Assembly (NCBI RefSeq): GCF_900110865.1 | Contig: NZ_FOFD01000003.1 | Span: 186,001 to 250,000, forward strand | Length of the DNA stretch: 64,000 nt | Origin: Natrinema salaciae | GTDB lineage: Archaea > Halobacteriota > Halobacteria > Halobacteriales > Natrialbaceae | Direction of reading: 5' to 3' | Part shown: one piece after another, positions 33,863-42,785 of the stretch | Position numbering within the stretch: the stretch's first letter is position 1 | Layout: each line of letters begins with the position of its first letter | Notes under the pieces: model-generated | Seen by the model: the letters and a program-made list of their open reading frames with translations, nothing else | The model's database searches: none | What the model was told of the DNA's origin: nothing | Translations under genes and position numbers: made by a program

Positions 33863-35041
33863 TTAGGCGACGCCGGGGAGGACCGAGAAGAAGGCGTACG
33901 CGAGGATCGTCGACATCGACGGGCCGATGATCCACATGGAGACGTACTTGATGATCGCGTGGGGGTTGAAGAGATCTTCGCCGCGAAGCACGGCTTCGGG
34001 CTCGGGTTCGCCGATTTTGGGGGCCGTTTCGTCCGCTTTCTCCTCGGCGACGATGGCACCCATTTTGATCTCGGGGTTCTCCACGTCGCGGGTGACCGCC
34101 TCGCGGACCGTGATCGGGCGGGTCGCTCGGCCCCAGCCGATGCCGACGATCGTCATCACGGTCGCCATCACGAGGCTGATCGGGATGCCGGCCCACGAGA
34201 GGAGAGTCGTAATCGTCGACGCGGTCACCATGACGAACAGCGCCGCGAGCAGGGGGATGTCGCTCAGCTCGCCGCCGACGGAGTCCATCGTTCGGCGAGC
34301 GATCGTGAAGCCGCCGAGTCCGATCGCGAGCGTGGCGACGATGATCGCGGTGTTGGCATCCAGTCCGGCGACGGTACCGACGAGGGGGGCGGCGGCGTTC
34401 GGGACGTTGCTCGCGCCGGCGCTGAACGCCATGTAACAGCCGATGACGAGGACGACGACCGTCGTGACGAGTTCCTGCCAGGTCGTGTTCGGACCCAGCA
34501 CCGGCGTCGGAACCGCTCCCTGGCGATCGAAGCGCAGCAAGGGTCCCTCGGACTTCTCGATCTTCACTCGCCGATTGATCCACGAATAGATGTAGCGCCC
34601 GATCAGCACACCGATCCAGAGGCCGATGATCGGCGTCACGACCCACCAGGAGATGATCCCCGCGACCGTCTGGTAATTGAGCGTCCCGGTCGCCAGTCCG
34701 AGGCCGGCGATCGCGCCGACGGTCGTCATCGACGTCGGGACGGGGACGCCGAAGACGTTGGCGACGAGCATTCCCAGGCCGATGAAAAAGAGGACGGCGA
34801 CGCCGGCAGTCAGCGTGAGGTCCGTCGTGATGATCCCCTGACTGAGCGTATCCATCACGTTCCGACCGACGGTCCAACCGCCGAAGAAGACGAAAAACGT
34901 CATGACCGCCGCCGCCGTGGTTTTCGTCACGATCCCGGCGCCGACGGACGGTCCCCACGTGATCCCCGTCGACGAACCGCCGATGTTGAACCCGACGAAA
35001 ATCGACGCGACGACACCGACCAACAGCACGGTTTCGGCCAT
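33863..35041 (-). CDS. PiT-family inorganic phosphate transporter (second of three)
   Basis: A 392-residue permease closely similar in layout to the one at 31514: FNIGGSSTGITWGPSVGAGI near the N-terminus and SAGASNVPNAAAPLVGTVAG in the middle. The order of helices and the cytoplasmic loop before the last helix match. It is followed directly by a UspA gene. The start at 35041 (MAETVLLVG) is the only ATG close to the first helix. Confidence 0.92.
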   Translation of the reverse strand: MAETVLLVGVVASIFVGFNIGGSSTGITWGPSVGAGIVTKTTAAAVMTFFVFFGGWTVGRNVMDTLSQGIITTDLTLTAGVAVLFFIGLGMLVANVFGVPVPTSMTTVGAIAGLGLATGTLNYQTVAGIISWWVVTPIIGLWIGVLIGRYIYSWINRRVKIEKSEGPLLRFDRQGAVPTPVLGPNTTWQELVTTVVVLVIGCYMAFSAGASNVPNAAAPLVGTVAGLDANTAIIVATLAIGLGGFTIARRTMDSVGGELSDIPLLAALFVMVTASTITTLLSWAGIPISLVMATVMTIVGIGWGRATRPITVREAVTRDVENPEIKMGAIVAEEKADETAPKIGEPEPEAVLRGEDLFNPHAIIKYVSMWIIGPSMSTILAYAFFSVLPGVA

Positions 35042-35388
35042 CGATCGATGGTACGCCGCTGTCCGCCAAATAAGTGGGGGAATCGCGTGATACGTCGTCC
35101 GGCTGACACCGATATCTCGCGCTCTCGAGGGCCGATTGCCCGTACAGTGGCGACCGAGGACAGATGCGATAGCTGTCACGTGTCGCTCGGACGATCGGCC
35201 GCGTTCCGAGGCAATAGCCGATCCCGGCGATCGCACTGGGGCGAGGGGCCGGACCGTCCCCTGCTCGAGCCGGGGCGGCATCCCGCACGCGCCGATGGTG
35301 TCGCCAGCGCGGCAAGGTCGACCGTCTCCGTCGGAGATATCGGCCGTTGCATCGGGGTAGGTGCAACCGGCGATATATCGGTCGTCCC
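35042..35388. other. Intergenic region, about 350 bases
   Basis: Lies between the second PiT gene and the SLC13 gene, both read on the minus strand. I see no gene or clear structure; presumably it holds the promoter of the PiT gene. Confidence 0.4.
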
Positions 35389-37248
35389 TCAGACGCCCCA
35401 GATGAGCGCGATGCCGACCACGGTGACGACCGAGAGGAGCAACTGCAGCGGCGCGCCGATCCGGAAGTAGTCGCTAAAGCGGTAGCCGCCGGGACCGTAG
35501 ACGAACAGGTTCGTCTGGTAGCCGATCGGTCCCAGGAAGGCCGTGCTCGCGGCGAAGGTAACTGCGAGGACGAACGCGAACGGGTTCGCGCCGATCCCTG
35601 CGGCGGCCGCCGCCGCGACCGGGATGAGCAGGACGACGCTGGCGTTGTTGCTGATGACCTCCGTGAGCAACCCGGTCAGGATGTAGAACAGCCAGAGCAC
35701 GACCAGCGTCGGCAGGAAGCCGGCCGTCTCGACGACCAGGAACGCGAGATAGGCGGCCGCACCGCTTTGCTCGAGTGCGATTCCCAGCGGGATCACCCCG
35801 GCGAGCAGGAAGATGATGTCCCACTCGACGGCGTCGTAGAGTTCGTTGGGCTCGAGTACGCCCGTGACGATCATCGCGACGACGCCCGCGAGCGCGGAGA
35901 TCAGGATCGGATAGATCTCGAGGGCGGCGACGGCGACGACGCCGATCATGATGGCGACGGCGACCGGCGCCTTGTCGGTGCGGTAGTCGGGCCGAGGCGG
36001 TTCGCGAGCGACGATCACGTCGTCCCCGCGCGCGAGTCGATCGAGCGTGGCCGGCGGCGCCTGAACGAGCAGCGTATCGCCGACGCCGAGCCGTCGCCCG
36101 ACGATGCGCTCACCGACGATCTCGCCGCGGCTCCGCAGTCCGAGGACCGCCGCGTCGAACTCCTCGCGAAAGCCCGCCGGGTCGAGTCGCTCGCCGACGA
36201 GGCGCGAATCGAGCGAGACGACCAGCTCCGTTAACATGCTCTCGCCCGACGTGGAGAGGGTCGCCTCCCCGCTCGGTCGACCGACCGGCTCGACCCCGTC
36301 GGCGTCCTCGAGCGCCGTGATCGCGTCGCGGTCCGTCCGAACGACGAGGACGTCGCCCTCGCTGAGGCCGGTTTCCTGTCGCGGTGCGACGGATCGCTCC
36401 CCGTCGTGAACGACCTGCACGACGTCGATATCGGGGCCGAGCGCCGCGCTCGCGTCGCGGACCGTTCCGCCCGCGAGCGGCGAGCCGGGAACGACGGCGA
36501 CGTCGGCGATGTACTCCCCCACCGCGTACGCCTCGAGGTAGTCCGCACGCGGCGGGACCCGCTCGGGGAGGAGGTAGTGGCCGACGAAGATCAGGTAGAG
36601 GGAGCCGACGACGACGACGAGGGCGCCGAGTTTCGTAAACTCGAACATCGAAAACCGGTGGAGTTCGGGATAGGTGGAGCCGAGACGACCGCTGACGTCG
36701 CTCGCGAGGATGTTGGTGGAGGTCCCGATGAGCGTGAGCATGCCGCCCAGCTGCGAGGCGTAGGAGAGCGGGATCAACAGCTTCGACGGCGACGTGTTCC
36801 CTCTGTTCGCGACGTCGATGACGACGGGGACCAGCAGCGCGACGACCGGCGTGTTGTTCAGGAAGCCGGAGACGGGGCTGGTCACGCCGACGGTCGCGAA
36901 CAACTGCTTTCGGAGGCTCTCGCCGGCGAAGCCGGCCATCCGGCGGCCGAGCACCTGGACGAGTCCCGTTCGGCTGATGCCGCCGCTCAGGATCAGCATC
37001 GCCAGGACGGTGATCGTCGCTTCGTTCGCGAACCCGGAGATACCGGTCTCGGGGTCGACGCCCGTCCAGGGCTCGAGCACCACCAGCACGACGATCAGGA
37101 GGATCGCGGTCACGTCGATCGGCAGCCGCTCGGTGAGAAAGAGGACGAGCGCGAGGCCGACGACGCCGAAGACGACGAACATGTCCGTCGTCGCGTCGGG
37201 TTGCGTGGGAGTCGTTTGTGCGAGAAAATCGCACGCCGCCAGCGGCAT
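35389..37248 (-). CDS. SLC13/ArsB-type anion transporter with two RCK-C domains
   Basis: A 619-residue membrane protein. Hydrophobic segments form two blocks, about residues 25-225 and 425-615, with SNNASVVLLIPVA and LNNTPVVALLVPV as the paired motifs of the DASS/SLC13 superfamily. Between them are two TrkA-C (RCK-C) domains, around residues 235-320 and 325-410, which sense ligands in related transporters. This layout is typical of sodium:sulfate or other anion symporters. I took the ATG at 37248; an ATG at 37182, nearer to the first helix, is also plausible. It is divergent from hisA with about 115 bases between. Confidence 0.88.
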   Translation of the reverse strand: MPLAACDFLAQTTPTQPDATTDMFVVFGVVGLALVLFLTERLPIDVTAILLIVVLVVLEPWTGVDPETGISGFANEATITVLAMLILSGGISRTGLVQVLGRRMAGFAGESLRKQLFATVGVTSPVSGFLNNTPVVALLVPVVIDVANRGNTSPSKLLIPLSYASQLGGMLTLIGTSTNILASDVSGRLGSTYPELHRFSMFEFTKLGALVVVVGSLYLIFVGHYLLPERVPPRADYLEAYAVGEYIADVAVVPGSPLAGGTVRDASAALGPDIDVVQVVHDGERSVAPRQETGLSEGDVLVVRTDRDAITALEDADGVEPVGRPSGEATLSTSGESMLTELVVSLDSRLVGERLDPAGFREEFDAAVLGLRSRGEIVGERIVGRRLGVGDTLLVQAPPATLDRLARGDDVIVAREPPRPDYRTDKAPVAVAIMIGVVAVAALEIYPILISALAGVVAMIVTGVLEPNELYDAVEWDIIFLLAGVIPLGIALEQSGAAAYLAFLVVETAGFLPTLVVLWLFYILTGLLTEVISNNASVVLLIPVAAAAAAGIGANPFAFVLAVTFAASTAFLGPIGYQTNLFVYGPGGYRFSDYFRIGAPLQLLLSVVTVVGIALIWGV

Positions 37249-37334
37249 GCATCGACCCACACCGGCCCCACATGTACCAATTCTGTTGAGAATGGGAACA
37301 GTGTCGCGGCGATGTCGGTCGGCGAAACCGTCGC

Positions 37335-37340
37335 CTTTAC
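37335..37340 (+). promoter_or_regulatory. Leaderless-type promoter element of hisA
   Basis: CTTTAC lies about 30 bases before the hisA ATG, the usual distance in this window. The same short gap must hold the promoter of the divergent anion transporter gene. Confidence 0.45.
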
Positions 37341-37365
37341 TCGCGCCGGCCCCGCGGATTCGAGT

Positions 37366-38115
37366 ATGAACACCGATGCGAGCGAGGAATTCGAGGCGTT
37401 CGAAGTGATTCCGGCAGTCGACATCCAGGACGGGGAGGTCGTCCAGCTCGTGCAGGGGGAACGCGGCACGGAGAAGACCTACGGCGATCCCGTAGAGGCC
37501 GCCCGCCGATGGATCGACGCCGGTGCCGGGACGCTCCACCTCGTCGATCTCGACGGCGCGTTCGAGGGCGAACGGCGGAACGCCGACGCCATCGACGCGG
37601 TCCTCGAGACCGCCGACGTCCCCACGCAACTGGGCGGCGGGATCCGCACCGCCGACGACGCCGTCGACCTGCTCGAGCGCGGCGTCGACCGCGTCATCCT
37701 CGGTACTGCGGCGGTCGACGATCCCGACATCGTCGCCGAGATCAGCGAGTCGTACCCGGACAGCGTCGTCGTCAGCCTCGACGCGAAAGACGGCGAGGTC
37801 GTGGTCGAAGGGTGGACCGAGGGGGCCGGGATCTCCCCCGTCGAAGCCGCCGAGCGATACGCGGACCTCGGTGCCGCCGCGATCCTCTTCACCAACGTCG
37901 ACGTCGAGGGGCAACTCGAGGGCGTCGCGACCGAGCCGGTCCGCGAACTGGTCGACGCGACCGACATCCCCGTGATCGCCAGCGGGGGCGTCGCGACCCT
38001 CGAGGACGTGCGGGCGCTCGAGGACGCCGGCGCGGCAGCGGTCGTCGTCGGCAGCGCGCTCTACGAGGGCAACTTCACGCTCGCGGACGCGCAGGCCGCA
38101 GTCGATGACGTCTGA
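37366..38115 (+). CDS. hisA: Phosphoribosylformimino-AICAR-phosphate isomerase
   Basis: Performs the fourth step of histidine synthesis, an Amadori rearrangement of ProFAR to PRFAR. The 249 residues form a TIM barrel with the family landmarks VIPAVDIQDG (catalytic Asp), QLGGGIRT, NVDVEG around the second catalytic Asp, and IASGGVAT plus VVVGSALYEG at the phosphate-binding end. The ATG at 37366 follows a TTTA element by 30 bases. It is not next to any other his gene. Confidence 0.95.
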   Translation: MNTDASEEFEAFEVIPAVDIQDGEVVQLVQGERGTEKTYGDPVEAARRWIDAGAGTLHLVDLDGAFEGERRNADAIDAVLETADVPTQLGGGIRTADDAVDLLERGVDRVILGTAAVDDPDIVAEISESYPDSVVVSLDAKDGEVVVEGWTEGAGISPVEAAERYADLGAAAILFTNVDVEGQLEGVATEPVRELVDATDIPVIASGGVATLEDVRALEDAGAAAVVVGSALYEGNFTLADAQAAVDDV

Positions 38116-38252
38116 CTGGCGGAGTTCGGCGATCCGGCGAACCGAACACAGTATCGTCGGGAGAACATCGCGAAACAGCCGAACGCGGCCCAGTGGTATC
38201 CGTTACCGGACCATCGAAAGAAAGTAGTTCCAATCGGAACACGAATCGAGAG

Positions 38253-38692
38253 ATGACGAGTGTTTGTGATCTCACATCCGACGATGCACAGGCGCTGACC
38301 GCACTATACGAGGACTACGAGTGGTGGGCTGACCGCGACGTGAGCGACGTCCGCGAAGCGCTCGCCAACACGGAGGTCGCCGTCGCGGACTCGAGGAAGA
38401 CGGCGAACTCGTCGCCGCAGCGCGGGTCCTGACCGACTACACGTATTACGCGAACGTCTTCGATGTCATCGTCGCTGCCGACCGTCGGGGTCAGGGAGTC
38501 GGCGAAATCCTGCTGGAAGCCGTCGTCGATCATCCCGGTCTTCAAGACGTCGTTGGCCTCTCGTTGCTCTGCCGTCGCGGCCTGATTCCTTACTACGAGA
38601 CCGTCGGATTCGAACGCTTCGACCCCGAAACCGAGATTCCGGAAGGGGGTACCGAAGAGATGGTCCGAATGACCTACACGCAGAGCGAGTGA
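38253..38692 (+). pseudogene. GNAT acetyltransferase interrupted by a frameshift
   Basis: The first part, from the ATG at 38253 (MTSVCDLTSDDAQALTALYE), matches the start of a GNAT-type N-acetyltransferase up to about base 38390. The fold then continues in another frame: LVAAARVLTDYTYYANVFDV, then RRGQGVGEILLEAVV, which is the acetyl-CoA-binding loop, and ends ...MVRMTYTQSE with a TGA at 38690-38692. One base is missing (or two are extra) around 38385-38400. The gene is otherwise complete at 146 codons, so the change is recent or a sequencing error. Confidence 0.85.
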
Positions 38693-38765
38693 GCCACGCG
38701 ACTGCCAGGCATCTGGTCAGTCGTCGTGGCCGAAGTACGAGGACTCGAGCGGCGACGCGAGGGAC

Positions 38766-39032
38766 TCAGCCGTCGTAACCGTGACCGACGTAGAGGGCAA
38801 AGACGTTGGCCACCAGCAACGTGACGAATGCCACTATGACGGTTGGATCGCCGAGCCCCTGTGTGAGGAGGGGAAGGTACACGAAGGGCAACGCGATAGC
38901 GGCCCAGAACGAGAGGAACTGGACCGGTCCTTTGAGCGAGCGGACGATCCGGTCGTAGTACTCGCGGTGGGGCTCCGTCTCGGGGCTCGACGGAGTGATC
39001 GATTCGTTCGAAAGGGGGGAGGGGTTGGACAT
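38766..39032 (-). CDS. Small membrane protein
   Basis: An 88-residue protein with a polar Ser/Pro-rich start and two hydrophobic segments (about residues 36-55 and 61-83), joined by a short loop. The start at 39032 (MSNPSPLSNES) is chosen because upstream in-frame residues look unrelated. An AT-rich stretch (39070-39090) upstream probably contains its promoter. No function is recognised. Confidence 0.62.
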   Translation of the reverse strand: MSNPSPLSNESITPSSPETEPHREYYDRIVRSLKGPVQFLSFWAAIALPFVYLPLLTQGLGDPTVIVAFVTLLVANVFALYVGHGYDG

Positions 39033-39307
39033 TGGGCGGGGCACCTCTTCTCGAGTACGACATTCAGCCACCACATCATATAATAGGCTGAAAATTGGCG
39101 TCGTTTCGGACCGTTTCACCCGCTGTAACCATAGCCAAACAACATTTTTCGACGGTTCAGAAACAGTTAGACGTTTTATAACCTATTCTGAGCCGTTTTT
39201 CCGAAACTGGGGCGAAACGGGCGGAATTCGGTCGACGAACACCCGCGATCGGATCGCCGACGGCGACGAGCGGAATGCCCTTGTACCGGGGGCGGCATGG
39301 CTCTCTC

Positions 39308-39895
39308 ATGAGCGAGCGAGCGGCGACTGTCACGCGCGAAACGGCCGAGACGACGATCGAGTGTACGCTCGAGATCGACGGCAGCGGCACGGCCGCGATC
39401 GACACCGGCGTCGGCTTCTTCGATCACATGCTGACGTCGTTCACCAAACACGGCCTGTTCGACCTCGAGGTCGAGTGCGACGGCGACCTCGAGATCGACG
39501 ACCATCACACGGTCGAGGACGTGGCGATCGTGCTGGGGGAGGCTCTCGACGAGGCGCTGGGCGACCGGTCGGGAATCGTCCGGTACGCCGACCGACGGGT
39601 TCCGCTGGACGAGGCCGTCGCGGGTGCCGTCGTCGACGTAAGCGGCCGCCCGCGCTTCTACTTCGACGGGAGCTTCTCGCAGGCGCAGATCGGGGAGTTC
39701 ACCAGCGACATGGCGCGTCACTTCGGCGAGTCGCTGGCGATGAACGCCGGCCTCACCGTACACCTCGAGGTGACCGGCGAGAACGCCCACCACGAGGTCG
39801 AGGCGCTGTTCAAGGCGCTCGCCCGGAGCCTCGACGACGCGACGCGGCTCGACGAGCGGCGGGAGGGGACGCCGAGTACGAAGGGGACGCTGTAA
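39308..39895 (+). CDS. hisB: Imidazoleglycerol-phosphate dehydratase
   Basis: Catalyses the sixth step of histidine synthesis, dehydration of IGP to imidazole-acetol phosphate, using manganese. The 195-residue monofunctional form shows the metal-binding motifs [12 protein letters not shown] and DDHHTVEDV in the first repeat and [14 protein letters not shown] in the second. The start at 39308 gives the usual [12 protein letters not shown] opening. It is followed in the opposite direction by a zinc-finger gene; no other his gene is adjacent. Confidence 0.96.
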   Translation: MSERAATVTRETAETTIECTLEIDGSGTAAIDTGVGFFDHMLTSFTKHGLFDLEVECDGDLEIDDHHTVEDVAIVLGEALDEALGDRSGIVRYADRRVPLDEAVAGAVVDVSGRPRFYFDGSFSQAQIGEFTSDMARHFGESLAMNAGLTVHLEVTGENAHHEVEALFKALARSLDDATRLDERREGTPSTKGTL

Positions 39896-39919
39896 TCGTC
39901 GGTCGGCGGACGCGACTCG

Positions 39920-40843
39920 CTACGCGCGGTGGAGCATCTCTCGTTTCTGGTCGAACTCGTCGTTTTCGACCGCGTAGTTGACGATCGCCTCGACCTCGTC
40001 GTCCTCGAGATCGTAGGCACCCGCGGCGAGTTCCTCGACGGCACTGCGTTGCATGGGAAACTCGCGGTTTCGAAGGAGTCGGACGACCTTGTTGTAGGCC
40101 CTCGGCGGGCGCTCCGGAACCGCCGACGACTCGGCAGTTGACTCCTCGTCGACAGCGGCCGTCTCAGCCGAGTCGGACGGCGTCTCCGCCGCAGTTGCAT
40201 CCGCCGAGTCGGACGGTGTCTCCGCCGCGGTTGCATCCGCCGAGTCGGACGGCGTCTCCGCCGCCGAACCGGACGCCGCCTCCGCTTCTACCTCCGCCTC
40301 TGCCGCGTCCACTAACTCGGCGACTTCCGCCGAATCGACCCCGTCGTCGTCCGTCCGCTCGTCTCGTTCGAAGGTGATACCGTCGTCGAGTAGCGACTCG
40401 GAATCCGATCCAGCGTCGGATTCGACACCGACCGTGGCTTCGGCCTCGGCGGTCGCATCGGCGCTCGTCGACTCGACCGTGTCCGAGTCAGGTGACCGAT
40501 CCGAACCAGTCACGGCCGGGCTATCCGAGCCATTCGAGCTCGCCGAACCGGCCGCGTCCGATCGGTTCCGCGTCGGTTCGTCGGCCGCAACGGGGGCCGT
40601 GCTGTCACCGTCGCCGTCCCCGGCGTCGGTCGCGTCTCGAGACCGGTCCGCGGACTCGCGCCCGGTCTCGGCACCGACGCGGGCGAGCAACGGTTCGAGC
40701 AGCACCTCGAGTCGCTCCTTGCAGTCGGGACAGCAGACGACGCGGCGCTGTTCGGTCTCGGTCGGGTCGAGTTCTGGCGGGACGATTTCGAACGTACCGA
40801 CGGCCTCGTCGGCGCAGAAATCACAGCTCCGGAGTTCGCGCAT
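39920..40843 (-). CDS. Zinc-finger protein with a repetitive acidic linker
   Basis: A 307-residue protein in three parts. Residues 1-50 carry two cysteine pairs (CDFC and CCPDC), a likely zinc site. Residues 60-235 are a low-complexity Asp/Ser/Ala/Glu-rich linker, including three near-identical copies of AAETPSDSADAT. Residues 240-307 form a compact helical domain (RPPRAYNKVVRLLRNREFP...AIVNYAVENDEFDQK). The layout suggests a nucleic-acid or protein-binding factor, but the function is unknown. The start at 40843 (MRELRSCDFC) places the zinc site at the N-terminus as in other such proteins. Confidence 0.75.
   Translation of the reverse strand: MRELRSCDFCADEAVGTFEIVPPELDPTETEQRRVVCCPDCKERLEVLLEPLLARVGAETGRESADRSRDATDAGDGDGDSTAPVAADEPTRNRSDAAGSASSNGSDSPAVTGSDRSPDSDTVESTSADATAEAEATVGVESDAGSDSESLLDDGITFERDERTDDDGVDSAEVAELVDAAEAEVEAEAASGSAAETPSDSADATAAETPSDSADATAAETPSDSAETAAVDEESTAESSAVPERPPRAYNKVVRLLRNREFPMQRSAVEELAAGAYDLEDDEVEAIVNYAVENDEFDQKREMLHRA
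40167..40274. repeat. Three tandem 36-bp repeats in the linker of the zinc-finger gene
   Basis: Units begin at 40167, 40203 and 40239 with the same 14-base start GCCGAGTCGGACGG and differ at a few third positions. They encode the 12-residue linker repeat. The length is a whole number of codons, so copy number can change without breaking the frame. Confidence 0.9.
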
Positions 40844-40995
40844 AGTATCGGCTCTCACTGCGACGGTAAAAAAGCATCCGTCAAACGGCAATGGAGACCG
40901 GCCGGATGCGACTCGCGCTCGAGAGGCGGGGGAACGACACCGAGCGAAACCGATCACCGGACATTATACCGGAGCGTCCGTACACCCCTCAACGA

Positions 40996-41499
40996 ATGTT
41001 CGACGAAATCATGAAAAAGTTCGAGGGATCGCCGAGTCAGCAGGCCGTCATCCGACTGCTACTCGAGCGGGGCTTCTCCGTCAACGACGACGGGCGAGTC
41101 GTCTCCGGCGGGATCGAGATTCCGAACACGGGGATCGCCCGCGAGATCGGCGTCGACCGACGGGTCGTCGACTCGACGACCGACGTCATCCTCGACGACC
41201 CCGAACTGCGCCGAATTTTCCAGAACATCTCGCAGGTACCGAGCCTGATGGATCTGGCACCGGTGCTCGACCTGACGGTGCTCTCCATCGAGGTGATCGA
41301 CGCGGAGCGGAAGGGGATCGTCGCCAAGGTCACGGGAACGCTGGCCGAACACGGCATCTCGATTCGCCAGACGATCAGCGAGGACCCCGAGTTCACCGAC
41401 GAACCCCGGCTCTACCTGATCACCGACGAGGAGTTGCCGGGCGAGGTGATCACCGCGCTTCGCGACATCGAGTTCGTCCGGAAGATCGAAATTCAGTGA
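40996..41499 (+). CDS. ACT-domain regulator of amino acid metabolism
   Basis: A 167-residue predicted regulator. The N-terminal half has a helix-turn-helix-like segment (QQAVIRLLLERGFSVN and IAREIGVDRRVVDSTTDVIL), and the C-terminal half, from about residue 95, is an ACT domain (LSIEVIDAERKGIVAKVTGTLAEHGISIRQ, given here in part as KGIVAKVTGTLAEHGI) that usually binds an amino acid. This matches the archaeal COG2150 family. Its targets cannot be read from sequence, though hisB is 1.1 kb away. It starts at the ATG 40996. Confidence 0.85.
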   Translation: MFDEIMKKFEGSPSQQAVIRLLLERGFSVNDDGRVVSGGIEIPNTGIAREIGVDRRVVDSTTDVILDDPELRRIFQNISQVPSLMDLAPVLDLTVLSIEVIDAERKGIVAKVTGTLAEHGISIRQTISEDPEFTDEPRLYLITDEELPGEVITALRDIEFVRKIEIQ

Positions 41500-41506
41500 T
41501 GGCGGC

Positions 41507-41920
41507 TCAGTCGTCGCTCTCTCCCGCGACGTCGACGGTGTCCGCGAAGTCGTCGAGCACCGACTCGAGCGCGCTCGTGAGCTCCTCGAACCGCTCCATC
41601 GACATGTCGTCGGTCGTCACCCAGACGCCGTGCGGGCCGCGAATGACCCGCGACAGGTAGCCGTTCTCGAACATTCGGATCGTCGCCTGATACTCGCCGA
41701 GTTGCGTGTTCCGGTAGGCCGACTGCGAACGAAAGCCCAGCCGCTCGTGTTCGGCGAAGCCGATCAGATCCGCGGTCTGTTCCAGATCCGAGCGGAGGTA
41801 CAGCTGCTCCACGTCGTCCTCGGTGAAGTAGGTGATACTGCGCAGTTCGTCTCCGACCGTCGTCCGGCAGACGCTGTGGATCTCGCTCGCGAGTTCGGAG
41901 TCGATAGTCTCGCCGTCCAT
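41507..41920 (-). CDS. Conserved haloarchaeal protein of unknown function
   Basis: A 137-residue acidic protein with the features of a small alpha/beta sensor-like domain (RSITYFTEDDVEQLYLR, then RMFENGYLSRVIRGPHGVWV). It resembles a haloarchaeal family of about this size often annotated as DUF7522; I am only moderately sure of that assignment. The start at 41920 (MDGETIDSEL) is preferred. Cytoplasmic, convergent with the ACT regulator. Confidence 0.7.
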   Translation of the reverse strand: MDGETIDSELASEIHSVCRTTVGDELRSITYFTEDDVEQLYLRSDLEQTADLIGFAEHERLGFRSQSAYRNTQLGEYQATIRMFENGYLSRVIRGPHGVWVTTDDMSMERFEELTSALESVLDDFADTVDVAGESDD

Positions 41921-42133
41921 GTGTGCACATAACACACGGAATGACAATAGCGTACGGGTCGGGGCGAAATGCCCGTCCCGTGCGGGCCCGGACGACGCGC
42001 CACCGGGTACCTGCCGTTCCCGGCTCGAACCGGCCGCGGGCGACCGACGGTCTCTTTTCACCGGCCGCAGTACCACGAGCATGGCCAGCCTCGAGCGACG
42101 ACGTCGACGGCGAACGGCGGCGGGTGAACGGCC

Positions 42134-42742
42134 GTGAATCGGACGTATCGAACCGTCTCGGAGCCGGCCACCGCCGAGTTCGTCGTCCAAGGGTCGGAGT
42201 TCATCGGTCACGTCCGGCCCGTCGAAACCGTCGACGCGGCCGAGGCGTTCGTCGACGCCGTCCGCGAGGAGTACGCCGACGCGACCCACAACGTCCCCGC
42301 CTATCGGGTCCGGGACGGCCCCGACGGGGAGTTCCTGCGCGAGTACTCGAGCGACGACGGCGAACCGTCCGGTTCGGCCGGGAAACCGGCGCTGAACGTG
42401 CTCAGCCAGCAGGACCTCGAGAACTGCGCGATCGTCGTCACGCGCTACTACGGCGGGACGAACCTCGGGGTCGGCGGCCTCGTCCGCGCCTACTCCCGCG
42501 CGGTGAAAGAAGGCGTCGAGGAAGCCGGGATCGTCGAAGCGCGACCCCACGAACGCGTCTCGATCACCGTCGAGTACGACGACTCGGGGACCGTCCGCTC
42601 GATCCTCGAGAGCGAGGGCTACGAGTTCGAAGCCGACTACGAAACCGTCGTCAGGTTCGACGTTCGCGTCCCGCTGGCCGACGGCGAGTCGCTGCGGGAT
42701 CGGATCCGGAGCGCGACGAGCGGCCGGGCCGACCTCGAGTGA
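42134..42742 (+). CDS. IMPACT/YigZ family protein
   Basis: A 202-residue protein with the conserved core of the YigZ/IMPACT family: EFIGHVRPV, ATHNVPAYRVRD, the glycine-rich DDGEPSGSAGKPALNVL and VVTRYYGGTNLGVGGLVRAY. Eukaryotic IMPACT proteins regulate translation by binding GCN1; the role of the prokaryotic proteins is not settled. The C-terminal third is a ferredoxin-like UPF0029 domain. The start is a GTG at 42134. Confidence 0.92.
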   Translation: MNRTYRTVSEPATAEFVVQGSEFIGHVRPVETVDAAEAFVDAVREEYADATHNVPAYRVRDGPDGEFLREYSSDDGEPSGSAGKPALNVLSQQDLENCAIVVTRYYGGTNLGVGGLVRAYSRAVKEGVEEAGIVEARPHERVSITVEYDDSGTVRSILESEGYEFEADYETVVRFDVRVPLADGESLRDRIRSATSGRADLE

Positions 42743-42785
42743 TCGGCGGGACGTAGCGACCGCGGGGCAGCCGCCCGGTCGCCTC

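Noticed and set aside
38370-38410. Programmed frameshifting in the acetyltransferase gene
   Set aside because: There is no slippery heptamer or stimulatory structure at the junction; mutation or a sequencing error is simpler.
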